Shown here: positions 1 to 8,018 of the stretch, in pieces | Layout of the letters: each line of letters begins with the position of its first letter | Numbering within the stretch: the first letter of the stretch is position 1 | Source: Mycobacterium sp. 852014-52450_SCH5900713 | GTDB taxonomy: Bacteria; Actinomycetota; Actinomycetes; Mycobacteriales; Mycobacteriaceae | Length of the DNA stretch: 64,000 nt | Direction of reading: 5' to 3' | Assembly: GCF_001667075.1 (NCBI RefSeq) | Contig: NZ_LZIL01000042.1 | Span: forward strand, 1 to 64,000 | Translations under genes and position numbers: made by a program | The notes under the pieces: model-generated | Database searches by the model: none | What the model was told of the DNA's origin: nothing | The model's input: the letters and a program-made list of their open reading frames with translations, nothing else

Positions 1-96
1 GGCCACACACCGCATCGCCGCGGCGATGATCCGCGCACGCGTCTGCTCCCCCTCGGCGCCCACCGGGCGGCCCAATTGCGACTGCGCGACGCTCAT
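1..96 (-). CDS. TetR/AcrR family regulator, N-terminus only (cut by window edge)
   Basis: On the minus strand an ATG at 94-96 opens a frame that runs off the left edge. Its 32 codons contain GRPVGA and then RIIAAAMRCVA, the start of a TetR DNA-binding domain. These words closely match the N-terminus of the divergent TetR gene at 240, and 30 bases are identical between the two genes. They are therefore paralogues facing each other across a 143-bp promoter region that carries a palindrome. The C-terminal ligand domain lies outside the window, so neither length nor specificity can be judged. Confidence 0.8.
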   Translation of the reverse strand, partial: MSVAQSQLGRPVGAEGEQTRARIIAAAMRCVA

Positions 97-161
97 GCCG
101 CGCGGAACCCGCCGCAGGTTCGTCCATCACACACTGCGCACCTCCGCGCGGAAGCCCAAAC

Positions 162-179
162 TAATCGATCACTCGATTA
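162..179. promoter_or_regulatory. Palindromic operator between divergent TetR genes
   Basis: The arms TAATCGA (162-168) and TCGATTA (173-179) are a perfect 7-bp inverted repeat around a 4-base spacer. The site lies in an AT-rich island between the two divergent TetR genes. This is the usual size and place for a TetR homodimer operator. Either or both regulators could bind it; binding is inferred. Confidence 0.6.
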
Positions 180-239
180 TATTCGACCGTGTCGGGCACC
201 CAGAGCCGGCGGACAGGACGCGCGAGTGGGGAGAGCACG

Positions 240-875
240 GTGACGCGGGCGCAGCGTGGGCGCCCGGTCGGCGCCAGCGGCGAGGAGACCCGCCGGCGGA
301 TCATCGCCGCGGCGATGCGGTGTGTGGCCGAGATGGGCTACTCCCGCACCACGATTCGCGAGATTGCCCGGGCCGCCGGCATGACCAGCGGCAGCCTGTA
401 CCACTACTTTCCGAACAAGTCCGAACTGCTGGAGGCGACCGTCACCGAAATGGAGGGCATCGCGTCACCTCGGCTGCGGGCCGTCGCCGCGCGGGCCGAC
501 GGCGCGGTCGATCGCCTGGCAGCGGTGTTGGACGAGTCGAGCAGGTTGATGCGCGAGTACCCCCATCTGGCCGCCTTCGATCGGGCCATTCGCAGTGAAA
601 GCAGCGAGCATCCGGCCAGCGGCCGGCCACGGTACGCCGGGCTGAAAGCGTTGCGCGACACGATAACTGAGATCATCAGCGACGCCCGGGCACAGGGCGC
701 GCTGCCTCCCGACACCCGCCCGGACGCGGCTGCCGATGCGATTCACGCACTGGCGCGGGGTCTCATGGAGCGGGCCGCCACTCTGGCTCCGGACGCGTAC
801 GCGGCTGCACTGGAATCGGCCAAGGACTTGATCGGCGGAACGCTCTTCGCGCGCCCGGACGACGCACGACGATGA
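240..875 (+). CDS. TetR/AcrR family transcriptional regulator
   Basis: A 211-residue TetR repressor. The N-terminal helix-turn-helix is clear: RRRIIAAAMRCVAEMGY leads to TTIREIARAAGMTSGSLYHYF and NKSELLEA, followed by a helical ligand domain. The GTG at 240 is chosen because GGGGAGAG lies just upstream and the protein then starts close to the HTH as in the family. An in-frame GTG at 189 would add 17 unlikely residues and push the start nearer the operator. It overlaps the LLM oxidoreductase gene by 4 nt (ATGA), so the two are co-translated, and the oxidoreductase or its substrate pathway is the likely target. The palindrome at 162-179 suggests autoregulation. Confidence 0.88.
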   Translation: MTRAQRGRPVGASGEETRRRIIAAAMRCVAEMGYSRTTIREIARAAGMTSGSLYHYFPNKSELLEATVTEMEGIASPRLRAVAARADGAVDRLAAVLDESSRLMREYPHLAAFDRAIRSESSEHPASGRPRYAGLKALRDTITEIISDARAQGALPPDTRPDAAADAIHALARGLMERAATLAPDAYAAALESAKDLIGGTLFARPDDARR

Positions 876-1849
876 AGTTACTCACCGCGCTGCGGCTCAA
901 CATGACCAATGTCGCCGATCCCACAGCGCGCCAGGCGGATCGCTACCGGACTGCGCTGGACATGGCGGAGTTCGCCGATCGCCGCGGCTTCACGGCCGTG
1001 AGCGCAGAAGAACATCACCTGGCGGCCACGAGTTGGCTTCCGTCGCCGTTGATTTTGGCCGCCGCGGTAGCGGGTCGCACACGCAGCGTACGCATCAGCG
1101 TCAACGCGTTGATCGTCCCGCTCTACGATCCGATTCGGCTGGCCGAGGACATCGCCGTGCTGGACAACCTCACCCAGGGCCGCTTCAGTTTCGTGGCCGG
1201 CATGGGTTACCGGCCCGAGGAGTATCGCGCCGTCGGCAAGGGCTGGCCCAAGCGGGCGACCCTGATGGACCACTGCCTGACGGTGCTGCTCAGGGCGTGG
1301 AGCGATCAACCCTTCGAACACGAAGGCGCGCTCATCAACGTCACGCCGAAGCCGTTTACCCGCCCGCATCCGATCCTTTTCGTTGGTGGTATGACGGCCG
1401 CGGCGGCCCGGCGCGCGGCCCGTTTCGGGCTTCCGTTTTCACCGCCGATGGCCATGCCCGAGGTCGAGGCGGTGTATCTGCAGGAGTTGCGCAACCGCGG
1501 AAACGAGGGTTTCGTCTACCGCCCCGAGAACGGCAGCACCGTCACCCTGCTGCACGCCGATCCCGACGAAGCGTGGTCGCGTTACGGCGACTTCATCCTG
1601 TCGGAAGCGGTCGAATACAGCGCTTGGAAGCGGGCCGGCGTCCCGCGGCCCAACGAAACCGAGCCGGCCTCGATCCGGGACCTGCGCCGCCTCAACCATG
1701 TCGAGATCCTGACCCCGACACAGTTGATCGATCAGATCCACGGTGGCCGAAGAGAAGTCGTGATTAACCCGCTCATCGGCGGCCTTCCTATCGACGCGGG
1801 CTGGTCCAGCCTGCACCTAATGGCCGACGAGGTTCTGCCCCATGTGTGA
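872..1849 (+). CDS. LLM-class (luciferase-like) flavin-dependent oxidoreductase
   Basis: A 325-residue protein with the bacterial luciferase-like TIM-barrel pattern: LRLNMTN near the start, AEFADRRGFTAVSAEEHH at about 31-48, PSPLILAAAVAGRTRSVRISVNALIVPLYDPIRLAEDIAVLDNLTQGRFSFVAGMGYRPEEY, then a FVGGMTAAAARRAARFG phosphate-binding region. Members use F420H2 or FMNH2, and mycobacteria carry many F420-dependent ones. Cofactor and substrate cannot be told here. It is the second gene of an operon with the TetR regulator at 240 (ATGA overlap). Its last 33 bases overlap the 3' end of the convergent DUF417 gene. Confidence 0.85.
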   Translation: MKLLTALRLNMTNVADPTARQADRYRTALDMAEFADRRGFTAVSAEEHHLAATSWLPSPLILAAAVAGRTRSVRISVNALIVPLYDPIRLAEDIAVLDNLTQGRFSFVAGMGYRPEEYRAVGKGWPKRATLMDHCLTVLLRAWSDQPFEHEGALINVTPKPFTRPHPILFVGGMTAAAARRAARFGLPFSPPMAMPEVEAVYLQELRNRGNEGFVYRPENGSTVTLLHADPDEAWSRYGDFILSEAVEYSAWKRAGVPRPNETEPASIRDLRRLNHVEILTPTQLIDQIHGGRREVVINPLIGGLPIDAGWSSLHLMADEVLPHV

Positions 1850-2329
1850 CCTGCCCCGCGACAGCGCGTCACCCAGGCTCCACACCGCGACGCCGATCAG
1901 CACCAGATCCTTCAGCAGGAACTGGCCCGGCAGCGCCGACAGCACGGGAAGACCACCGGCATGCGTCGAGACCACGCCCGGCGTGGTGAAGAGGAAGCTC
2001 AGCGTTCCCATGAACAGCACCACCGCCAGCGCGCTACCGGCCGCCGATACCCGCGGCCACACCGGCCGAAGCGCGATGAGAAGGGCGGCAACGATTTCCA
2101 TCGTTCCCAGCCCGCGCGCGACGGTGGCAACACTGAAAACCTCGTAGATCCAGCTCATCAGCGGGCTGTGCTCGATGAGCACGCGGGATTCCATCTTCAC
2201 GTACTTCCCGAACCCGATCCAGGCCAGCACGATGACCAGTCCGTAACGGCTGATGAGCTGTCCCGACCGGGTAAGCGTTTGCGCCAACGGGTTTGAGCCG
2301 GAGCGGATTACGACGGGGCTTTCGTCCAC
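1817..2329 (-). CDS. DUF417 family membrane protein (YkgB/RclC-like)
   Basis: A 170-residue integral membrane protein with a GTG start. Segments include YGLVIVLAWIGFGKYVKMES, a pattern typical of DUF417 proteins, then TMEIVAALLIALRP, SALAVVLFMGTLSFLFTTPGV and FLLKDLVLIGVAVWSLGDAL, giving four likely membrane helices. In E. coli the related RclC is linked to reactive chlorine stress, but the role in mycobacteria is unknown. The downstream-transcribed neighbour is a peroxiredoxin-like gene on the same strand but upstream, so a link with redox stress is plausible yet inferred. It overlaps the LLM gene tail-to-tail by 33 bp. Confidence 0.75.
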   Translation of the reverse strand: MDESPVVIRSGSNPLAQTLTRSGQLISRYGLVIVLAWIGFGKYVKMESRVLIEHSPLMSWIYEVFSVATVARGLGTMEIVAALLIALRPVWPRVSAAGSALAVVLFMGTLSFLFTTPGVVSTHAGGLPVLSALPGQFLLKDLVLIGVAVWSLGDALSRGRSHMGQNLVGH

Positions 2330-2360
2330 GAAATGAGCACGAATTCGCGACGCCCTGGGT

Positions 2361-3038
2361 TCACTTGAGGCTGCTCAGGGCAGCGACGATGTCGGCGACC
2401 TCAGTGCGGGTGGTGTAGTCGGGGTGGACGTCGATCCAGCGAATGGTCCCGGCGTGGTCGACGATCGCCACGGTCGGCATTGGCAGTCCTATCGTGCCAT
2501 CGGCGTTGACTTCGGCCAGCTCGAGACCGAGATTGCGTTGCGCCGCCCTGGTGCCCTCGCTGGGAGCGGTGAGTACACCCAACCCGGTCGCGACCTGATT
2601 GCCGGGGTCGGACAACACGGTGAAACTCAACTCGTTGATCTCCTGCGTCGACAGTGAACCGTCAGGCTTTTGCGGGCTGATCGCCACCAGCGCGACGTTA
2701 CCCCGCGCCAGCTGCGGGACCAGTTGCTCCTGATACGCACGCAGCGTCAGGTTGCAGTACGGGCACCACGCACCGCGGTATAGCACGACCACTGCACTGC
2801 GTCCCCCGACACTCTGGGCAAGGGTGGTGGGCACGCCGCGCACATCCAATAGCCGGCCATCCGGCATCGGGTCGCCAGGAGCGGCGACGCCGACCGGTGT
2901 ACCGCCGGCCCGTAGCTGCGCCTGCTCGGCGCTGAAGGTGCTGAGAACATCCTCAGGCAACTGGCTTGCCATTCCCTGCTGAAATTGCGCGACCCGGTTG
3001 GCAATCGTGGTCTCGTTGGTGTCGGCGGTGCTGGTCAT
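2361..3038 (-). CDS. Peroxiredoxin-like (AhpC/TSA, thioredoxin-fold) protein
   Basis: A 225-residue thioredoxin-fold protein. SAVVVLYRGAWCPYCNLTLRAYQ holds a CPYC redox pair at the position of the peroxidatic cysteine, followed by LVAISPQKPDGSLSTQEINELSFTVLSDPGNQVA, typical of the AhpC/TSA-like group with a CxxC. The C-terminal part has IDHAGTIRWIDVHPDYTTRTE. The ATG at 3038 is preferred because GAAGGG sits upstream; an ATG 54 bases earlier would add residues that do not look like the family. It is divergent from the TetR gene at 3190, with palindromic repeats between them, so it is probably repressed by that regulator. Confidence 0.85.
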   Translation of the reverse strand: MTSTADTNETTIANRVAQFQQGMASQLPEDVLSTFSAEQAQLRAGGTPVGVAAPGDPMPDGRLLDVRGVPTTLAQSVGGRSAVVVLYRGAWCPYCNLTLRAYQEQLVPQLARGNVALVAISPQKPDGSLSTQEINELSFTVLSDPGNQVATGLGVLTAPSEGTRAAQRNLGLELAEVNADGTIGLPMPTVAIVDHAGTIRWIDVHPDYTTRTEVADIVAALSSLK

Positions 3039-3132
3039 GAGTTCATTGCCCTTCACATGCGTGCCGGCTTGGCGCACAACGGCTTCCGGCATCGATTAGT
3101 AGACGATGGCGTTCAGCCTGCTCGACCGAAAA

Positions 3133-3176
3133 TGGAGTGTCAACTCCAAAAAGAGTAGTTTGTGGGGGTTACTCCA
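3133..3176. promoter_or_regulatory. Operator region between peroxiredoxin and TetR genes
   Basis: A perfect inverted repeat TGGAGT (3133-3138), GTCA, ACTCCA (3143-3148) is followed by GAGTA (3153-3157) and TACTCCA (3170-3176). ACTCCA thus occurs twice and its complement once within 44 bp. The cluster lies just before the TetR ribosome-binding site, which is a typical place for an autoregulatory TetR operator. Confidence 0.6.
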
Positions 3177-3189
3177 CGGAAGGAGGCTT

Positions 3190-3807
3190 ATGGCTCCGGT
3201 CCCCTACGAGAAGCTGACCGCGAAGGGCCGCGCAACCCGCGAGCGCATCGTGGCCGCCGCTTCCGAATTGATGCTGCAGCGCGGCGTCGCGCGGACAACC
3301 ATCGAGGACATTCAGGAGGCCGCGGTCGTCAGCACCTCGCAGATGTATCACTACTTCGCCGACAAGAGCGATCTCGTGGCCGCCGTCATCGACTTTCAGA
3401 CCGATCATGTGCTCGGCGTGCAGCACCTGGGTCTCGACCGCATCGACAGCATCGAGGACTTGTACCGCTGGCGCGGCATCATGGTGGACCTGGTGCGCAG
3501 CATGGGCTGTGCGGGCGGTTGCCCGATCGGCTCAATGGCCAACGAGCTGTCCGAGTCGGACCCTATCGCGCGGGCCCAGCTTGCACGGTCATTTGCCCAG
3601 TGGGAGAACATGATCCACGACAGCCTGGTAGCGATTGCCGCGCGCGGCGAGTTGGCCGACGGGACGGACATCGAGCGCGTCGCGCTGGCGATGCTCGCCG
3701 GCATCCAGGGCGGGTTACTGCTCAGCCAGGTCCGTCGCGACACCGCGCCGTTGGAGGCCGCGGTCGACACCATGATCGAACACCTGCGACGCCTAGGCAT
3801 GGGGTGA
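3190..3807 (+). CDS. TetR/AcrR family transcriptional regulator
   Basis: A 205-residue TetR protein: RATRERIVAAASELMLQRGVARTTIEDIQEAAVVSTSQMYHYFADKSDLVAAVID forms the HTH. CAGGCPIGSMANELSESD in the ligand domain resembles the TetR_C group that senses small electrophiles or alcohol-type ligands. The start at 3190 follows GGAAGGAGG. A longer frame starting at 3106 would run through the palindromic operator and is rejected. It is divergent from the peroxiredoxin-like gene, which is its probable target. The two cysteines in CAGGC could make it redox-responsive; that is speculation. Confidence 0.88.
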   Translation: MAPVPYEKLTAKGRATRERIVAAASELMLQRGVARTTIEDIQEAAVVSTSQMYHYFADKSDLVAAVIDFQTDHVLGVQHLGLDRIDSIEDLYRWRGIMVDLVRSMGCAGGCPIGSMANELSESDPIARAQLARSFAQWENMIHDSLVAIAARGELADGTDIERVALAMLAGIQGGLLLSQVRRDTAPLEAAVDTMIEHLRRLGMG

Positions 3808-3823
3808 CGCGCCGGAGACCCGG

Positions 3824-4297
3824 TTAGCGCGTGGCGTAACGATCGCGCAACTGGGCCAGCGTCGCTTCGATTCCTGCGGCGTTGCCTTTGCACGCCCCGA
3901 TCCGCTCGTAGTACTTCAACGCGTTCTTGACCGCACCGGCGTCCCGATAATCGAACGTCTCCGTGACCCGGGTTCGGGTCGGCGAGAGCGTCTCGAATTG
4001 CCACCGCCAGCGGTGCCCCACCGGGTGACGCCATTCGACCAGTTCGTTCGGTTTCAGGGCCGTCACCGTGCTGGTGATGCGGTACGGCAGGCCATACATC
4101 TTCATCTTGGTCGAAAACTTCGACCCCACAGTCAATTCCGCGGGCACGCTGATGTTGTCACGCACGGTGCCCGACCCATCCAGTTCGCTGTGTCGTCGGG
4201 GATCGGCGGCCATCGCGTAAAGTTCGGCGGCCGGCGCGGCCACTTCGACCGACCGGCTTACCTGCCGCGGGCCCGCGTCTACAACGGTGACGGTCAT
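3824..4297 (-). CDS. SRPBCC family protein (polyketide cyclase/START-like fold)
   Basis: A 157-residue protein with the START/Bet v1 pattern: [33 protein letters not shown], then [45 protein letters not shown] and [10 protein letters not shown]. Such proteins have a hydrophobic cavity for lipids or cyclic metabolites; no reaction can be assigned. It is divergent from the SDR at 4428, with a short inverted repeat in the 130-bp promoter region, and convergent with the TetR gene ending at 3807. Confidence 0.8.
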   Translation of the reverse strand: MTVTVVDAGPRQVSRSVEVAAPAAELYAMAADPRRHSELDGSGTVRDNISVPAELTVGSKFSTKMKMYGLPYRITSTVTALKPNELVEWRHPVGHRWRWQFETLSPTRTRVTETFDYRDAGAVKNALKYYERIGACKGNAAGIEATLAQLRDRYATR

Positions 4298-4321
4298 GAT
4301 CTTTCCTTTCGGCTGTCCGGC

Positions 4322-4338
4322 AGCGTCAGGTCGACGCT
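4322..4338. promoter_or_regulatory. Possible operator between SRPBCC and SDR genes
   Basis: AGCGTC (4322-4327) and GACGCT (4333-4338) form a 6-bp inverted repeat with a 5-base spacer in the divergent promoter region. Arms this short in GC-rich DNA can arise by chance, so this is a weak call. Confidence 0.25.
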
Positions 4339-4427
4339 ACGCTCGCCGAGTCGAACTCAGAACAGCAGACATCCCGCCGCGGGTGGCCGCGACAGGAAGC
4401 CAGCGTCGGGAGGAGCCGAAAGTAGCA

Positions 4428-5249
4428 ATGAGTCAATCCATTTCGGGAAAGGTGGCCCTGATCACCGGCGCCGCGCGGGGGCAGGGCCGGGCGCACGCCG
4501 TGCGCCTGGCCGCCGAGGGTGCCGACATCATCGCGGTTGACATCGCCGGGCCGCTGCCGCCAAGCGTTCCGTATGACTCGCCGACACCCGTGGATCTGGC
4601 CGAGACGGCACGACTGGTGAGCGCCAACGACAAACGGGTCGTCACCGCGGCCGTCGACATCCGGGACCTCGAGGCGCTCAAGGGTGCAGTCGACGCGGCG
4701 GTGGCCGAACTCGGCCGCCTCGACATCATCGTCGCCAACGCCGGGATCTGCAGTCCCGCTCCGTGGGATCAGATCACCGCGGAAGCGTTCCGCGACACCA
4801 TCGACACGAACGTGACCGGCACCTGGAACACGGTGATGGCCGGCGCTCAGCACATCATCGACGGCGGGCGCGGTGGGTCGATCATCCTCATCGGGTCGGC
4901 CGCCGGCATCAACATGCAGTCGTTCATGATCCACTACACGGCGAGCAAGCACGCGGTCGTCGGGATGGCTCGCGCGTTCGCCGCCGAGCTCGGCCGGCAC
5001 AACATCCGCGTCAACAGCCTCAACCCCGGAGCGGTCTCGACACCGATGGGTACCGGCCGCATGCGTGAAGCGCTGCAGGCCGCCGCCGACACCTACCCGC
5101 ACTTGCGGGGCCTGCACAAGCCGCTGCTGCCCGAGGGGATCGCCCAGCCGGAGGACATCGCCGACGCCGTCGCCTGGCTTGTTTCCGACCAGTCCCGGTT
5201 GGTCACGGCGACCCAGCTTTCGGTCGATATCGGCGTCGGCTACGTCTGA
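4428..5249 (+). CDS. Mycofactocin-coupled-type SDR oxidoreductase
   Basis: A 273-residue short-chain dehydrogenase. GKVALITGAARGQGRAHAVRLAAEGADIIAVDIAG is the NAD-binding motif; the wording GAARGQGRAHA together with a long loop after it (PLPPSVPYDSPTPVDLAETARLV) is typical of mycofactocin-associated SDRs, which keep NAD tightly bound. NAGI, the IGSAAG serine segment and YTASK give the catalytic residues. The C-terminus ends QLSVDIGVGYV. The ATG at 4428 follows GGGAGGAG; an upstream ATG at 4287 overlaps the divergent gene and is rejected. Substrates are probably alcohols, and dependence on mycofactocin is inferred from the motif alone. Confidence 0.85.
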   Translation: MSQSISGKVALITGAARGQGRAHAVRLAAEGADIIAVDIAGPLPPSVPYDSPTPVDLAETARLVSANDKRVVTAAVDIRDLEALKGAVDAAVAELGRLDIIVANAGICSPAPWDQITAEAFRDTIDTNVTGTWNTVMAGAQHIIDGGRGGSIILIGSAAGINMQSFMIHYTASKHAVVGMARAFAAELGRHNIRVNSLNPGAVSTPMGTGRMREALQAAADTYPHLRGLHKPLLPEGIAQPEDIADAVAWLVSDQSRLVTATQLSVDIGVGYV

Positions 5250-5404
5250 TGCCCGGCGTGGGCCGATCCCGAACGCTGGCTTGGGGCTTCCACCAGGCAG
5301 AATGGAAGAGTCCTCGTTGCCTCCCGGGTTGCTCCGCCGGCGCCCCCTTGCGCCAACGGCTCGGCGTGGGAATACCTCGGCCGCACGCGGATGTTGCGCG
5401 TGGA

Positions 5405-5423
5405 GATACCCCGGCGGGGTATC
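5405..5423. promoter_or_regulatory. CsoR-type palindromic operator upstream of copper operon
   Basis: A perfect 19-bp palindrome with GATACCCC and GGGGTATC arms around GGC lies 14 bp before the copper chaperone start. TACCCC...GGGGTA is the pattern expected for copper-sensing CsoR-family repressors. No csoR gene is in the window, so the regulator must be encoded elsewhere. Confidence 0.7.
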
Positions 5424-5437
5424 AGGAAAGGAATGTC

Positions 5438-5650
5438 ATGACCACGAGCGAATACCGGGTCGACGGGATGAGCTGTGGCCACTGCGAGGCGGCCGTCAAG
5501 GATGAGGTCGGCCGCCTCCCGGGCGTGGAGCGCGTGGACGTCAGCGCCGACACGGGCAGGCTGGTGGTCACGAGTTCTGTTCCCATCGACGCGGCCGCGG
5601 TCCTCGGCGCGGTGGACGAGGCCGGCTACCGGGCCGTCCTGGTGGCATGA
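5438..5650 (+). CDS. CopZ-like copper chaperone (HMA domain)
   Basis: A 70-residue single heavy-metal-associated domain. [14 protein letters not shown] carries the copper-binding pair C13/C16, followed by the beta-alpha-beta pattern [36 protein letters not shown]. The ATG at 5438 follows AGGAAAGG and sits just after the CsoR-type palindrome. Its stop overlaps the P-type ATPase start by 4 nt (ATGA), so the chaperone would deliver Cu(I) to that pump in the cytosol. A longer frame from 5249 would read through the operator and is rejected. Confidence 0.88.
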   Translation: MTTSEYRVDGMSCGHCEAAVKDEVGRLPGVERVDVSADTGRLVVTSSVPIDAAAVLGAVDEAGYRAVLVA

Positions 5651-7884
5651 GCGCGGCGCCGATGAGCCAGATCGAGCTGAAGATCGCGGGGATGACGTGC
5701 GCGTCCTGCGCCGCCCGGATCGAGAAGAAGCTCAACCGGCTCGACGGCGTGGTAGCCACCGTCAACTACGCCACGGAAAAGGCCGCGCTCACGATCCCCT
5801 CGGGATACGACCCGCGATTGCTGATCGCGGCCGTCGAACAGGCCGGTTACACCGCCGCGCTGCCGCCCCGGCGGGAAACCTCCGTTACGGCCGACGACCC
5901 CGAGCTGAGCGCGCTGCGCACCCGGCTGATCACCGCGGCCGTGCTCGCCGGCCCGGTGATCGCCATGGCGATGGTTCCGGCCTTGCAGTTCCGCTATTGG
6001 CAGTGGGCATCGCTGGTCCTGGCCGCACCGGTCGTCGTATGGGGAGGCCGTCCCTTCCACACCGCCGCCTGGGCCAACCTCAAACGCGGCGCCGCCACCA
6101 TGGACACGCTCGTCTCGATCGGCACGCTGGCGGCGTTCCTGTGGTCGTTGTATGCGCTGTTCTTCGGTACGGCCGGCGAACCGGGCATGCGCGACGCTTT
6201 CGAGCTGACCGTCCACCCCTCCGACGGCGCCGGCAACATCTACCTGGAAGTCGCCGCGGGTGTGACCCTGTTCGTGCTGGCCGGGCGGTACTTCGAGAAG
6301 CGTTCGAAGCGGACGGCGGGCGCCGCGCTGCGCGCCCTGCTGGAGCTCGGCGCCAAGGAGGTCGCGGTGCTGCGGGACACCGGCGAAACCCGCATCCCCG
6401 TGGACCGCCTCGCGGTCGGGGACGACTTCGTGGTCCGGCCCGGGGAGAAGGTCGCCACCGACGGCATCGTGGTCTCGGGTTCTTCGGCCGTGGACGCCTC
6501 GATGCTCACCGGCGAATCCGTCCCCGTCGAGGTCGGCGAGGGCGACACCGTCACCGGCGCCACCGTCAACGTCGGCGGGCGCCTCGTCGTGCGCGCCACC
6601 CGGGTCGGTGACGACACCCAGCTCGCGCACATGGCCAAGCTGGTCGAGGAGGCCCAATCGGGCAAGGCCGAGGTGCAGCGGCTCGCCGACCGCATCTCCG
6701 GCGTGTTCGTCCCCGTGGTGATCGGCATCGCCCTGGCGACGCTCGGCGCGTGGGTCGCGCTGGGCTTCCCGCTCACCGCGGCCCTGACCGCGGCCGTCGC
6801 GGTGCTGATCATCGCCTGCCCGTGCGCGCTGGGGCTGGCAACCCCGACCGCCCTCCTGGTCGGCACCGGCCGCGCGGCTCAGCTCGGCGTGCTGATCAAG
6901 GGGCCCGAAGTCCTGGAGTCGACGCGCAACGTGGACACGATCGTGCTCGACAAAACCGGCACCGTCACCACCGGAAAGATGACCCTCGTCGACGTGATCA
7001 GCGGGCCCGGGACCGACCGCCAAACGCTGCTGCGCTACGCCGGCGCGCTCGAGGATGCGTCCGAACATCCCATCGCGCGGGCCATCGCGCAGGCCGCGAA
7101 AGCCGAGCTCGGTGCACTGCTGCCCGCCGCCGAGCGCTTCGCCAGCCTCGAAGGGAACGGCGTGCGAGGAGACGTCGACGGCCGCACCGTCGTCATCGGG
7201 CGGGCGAACCTGCTGGCCGACAGCGGCCAGCCGCTGGACGCCGCGCTGTCGGCGGGCAAGGCCCGCGCCGAGGGCGAAGGCAAGACCGCGGTCGCCGTCG
7301 GCTGGGACGGCCGCGCCCGCGGGATCCTGGTGGTCGCCGACACCGTCAAACCGACCAGCGCCGAAGCGGTCCGGCAGTTCAAGCGGCTGGGCCTGACGCC
7401 GATCCTGCTGACCGGCGACAACGGGAGCGTCGCGGACCGGATCGCCGGCGAGGTCGGCATCACGCAGGTCATCTCCGAGACGATGCCGGCCGACAAGCTC
7501 GCCGCCATCCGGCGGCTGCAGTCCGAAGGGAAGGTCGTCGCGATGGTCGGTGACGGCGTCAACGACGCCGCCGCTCTGGCGACCGCCGATCTCGGGGTGG
7601 CGATAGGCACCGGCACCGACGTCGCGATCGAAGCCGCCGACCTCACCGTCACGCGCGGTGACCTACGCGCCGCGGTCGATGCGATTCGGCTGTCCCGGCG
7701 CACGCTGAGCACCATCAAAACCAACCTGTTCTGGGCGTTCGGCTACAACATCGCCGCAATACCGCTCGCCGCGCTCGGCATGCTCAACCCGATGCTGGCG
7801 GGCGCCGCGATGGCCTTTTCCAGCGTTTTCGTGGTCGCCAACAGCCTGCGGCTGCGCTCGTTCAGCAGCGTCGCGGCCACCTAG
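5647..7884 (+). CDS. Cu(I)-exporting P1B-type ATPase (CtpA/CtpB-like)
   Basis: A 745-residue heavy-metal ATPase. An N-terminal HMA domain has MTCASC (C18/C21). TGES marks the actuator domain; [13 protein letters not shown] holds the transmembrane CPC metal site near residue 391; DKTGT carries the phosphorylated Asp435; EHPIARAI is the HP motif, and [12 protein letters not shown] the hinge. The last helices have GYN and [16 protein letters not shown], as in Cu(I)-type P1B-1 pumps. Length fits the mycobacterial CtpA/CtpB group. It is translationally coupled to the chaperone gene, and the shared operator points to induction by copper. Confidence 0.93.
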   Translation: MSAAPMSQIELKIAGMTCASCAARIEKKLNRLDGVVATVNYATEKAALTIPSGYDPRLLIAAVEQAGYTAALPPRRETSVTADDPELSALRTRLITAAVLAGPVIAMAMVPALQFRYWQWASLVLAAPVVVWGGRPFHTAAWANLKRGAATMDTLVSIGTLAAFLWSLYALFFGTAGEPGMRDAFELTVHPSDGAGNIYLEVAAGVTLFVLAGRYFEKRSKRTAGAALRALLELGAKEVAVLRDTGETRIPVDRLAVGDDFVVRPGEKVATDGIVVSGSSAVDASMLTGESVPVEVGEGDTVTGATVNVGGRLVVRATRVGDDTQLAHMAKLVEEAQSGKAEVQRLADRISGVFVPVVIGIALATLGAWVALGFPLTAALTAAVAVLIIACPCALGLATPTALLVGTGRAAQLGVLIKGPEVLESTRNVDTIVLDKTGTVTTGKMTLVDVISGPGTDRQTLLRYAGALEDASEHPIARAIAQAAKAELGALLPAAERFASLEGNGVRGDVDGRTVVIGRANLLADSGQPLDAALSAGKARAEGEGKTAVAVGWDGRARGILVVADTVKPTSAEAVRQFKRLGLTPILLTGDNGSVADRIAGEVGITQVISETMPADKLAAIRRLQSEGKVVAMVGDGVNDAAALATADLGVAIGTGTDVAIEAADLTVTRGDLRAAVDAIRLSRRTLSTIKTNLFWAFGYNIAAIPLAALGMLNPMLAGAAMAFSSVFVVANSLRLRSFSSVAAT

Positions 7885-8018
7885 ACCACCGCGCCCACAC
7901 GCCACGCTGGCAGGCGGACGGGTGGGGCTGGTGTGGGATAGTTGTTCCCGACCCCCCGCGTTCGAAAAGACCACGGGTCCGCCCCGCGCAGCGATCGACC
8001 CAGCAAAGGCAACGACCG

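Larger units (their letters stand above)
1..329. repeat. 30-bp perfect inverted repeat (1-30 / 300-329) within paired TetR genes
   Basis: Bases 1-30, read on the minus strand, are identical to bases 300-329 on the plus strand. Both encode the word IIAAAMRCVA of the TetR helix region. Upstream of this block the two genes diverge at the DNA level. The identity may extend further to the left of the window. Confidence 0.75.
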
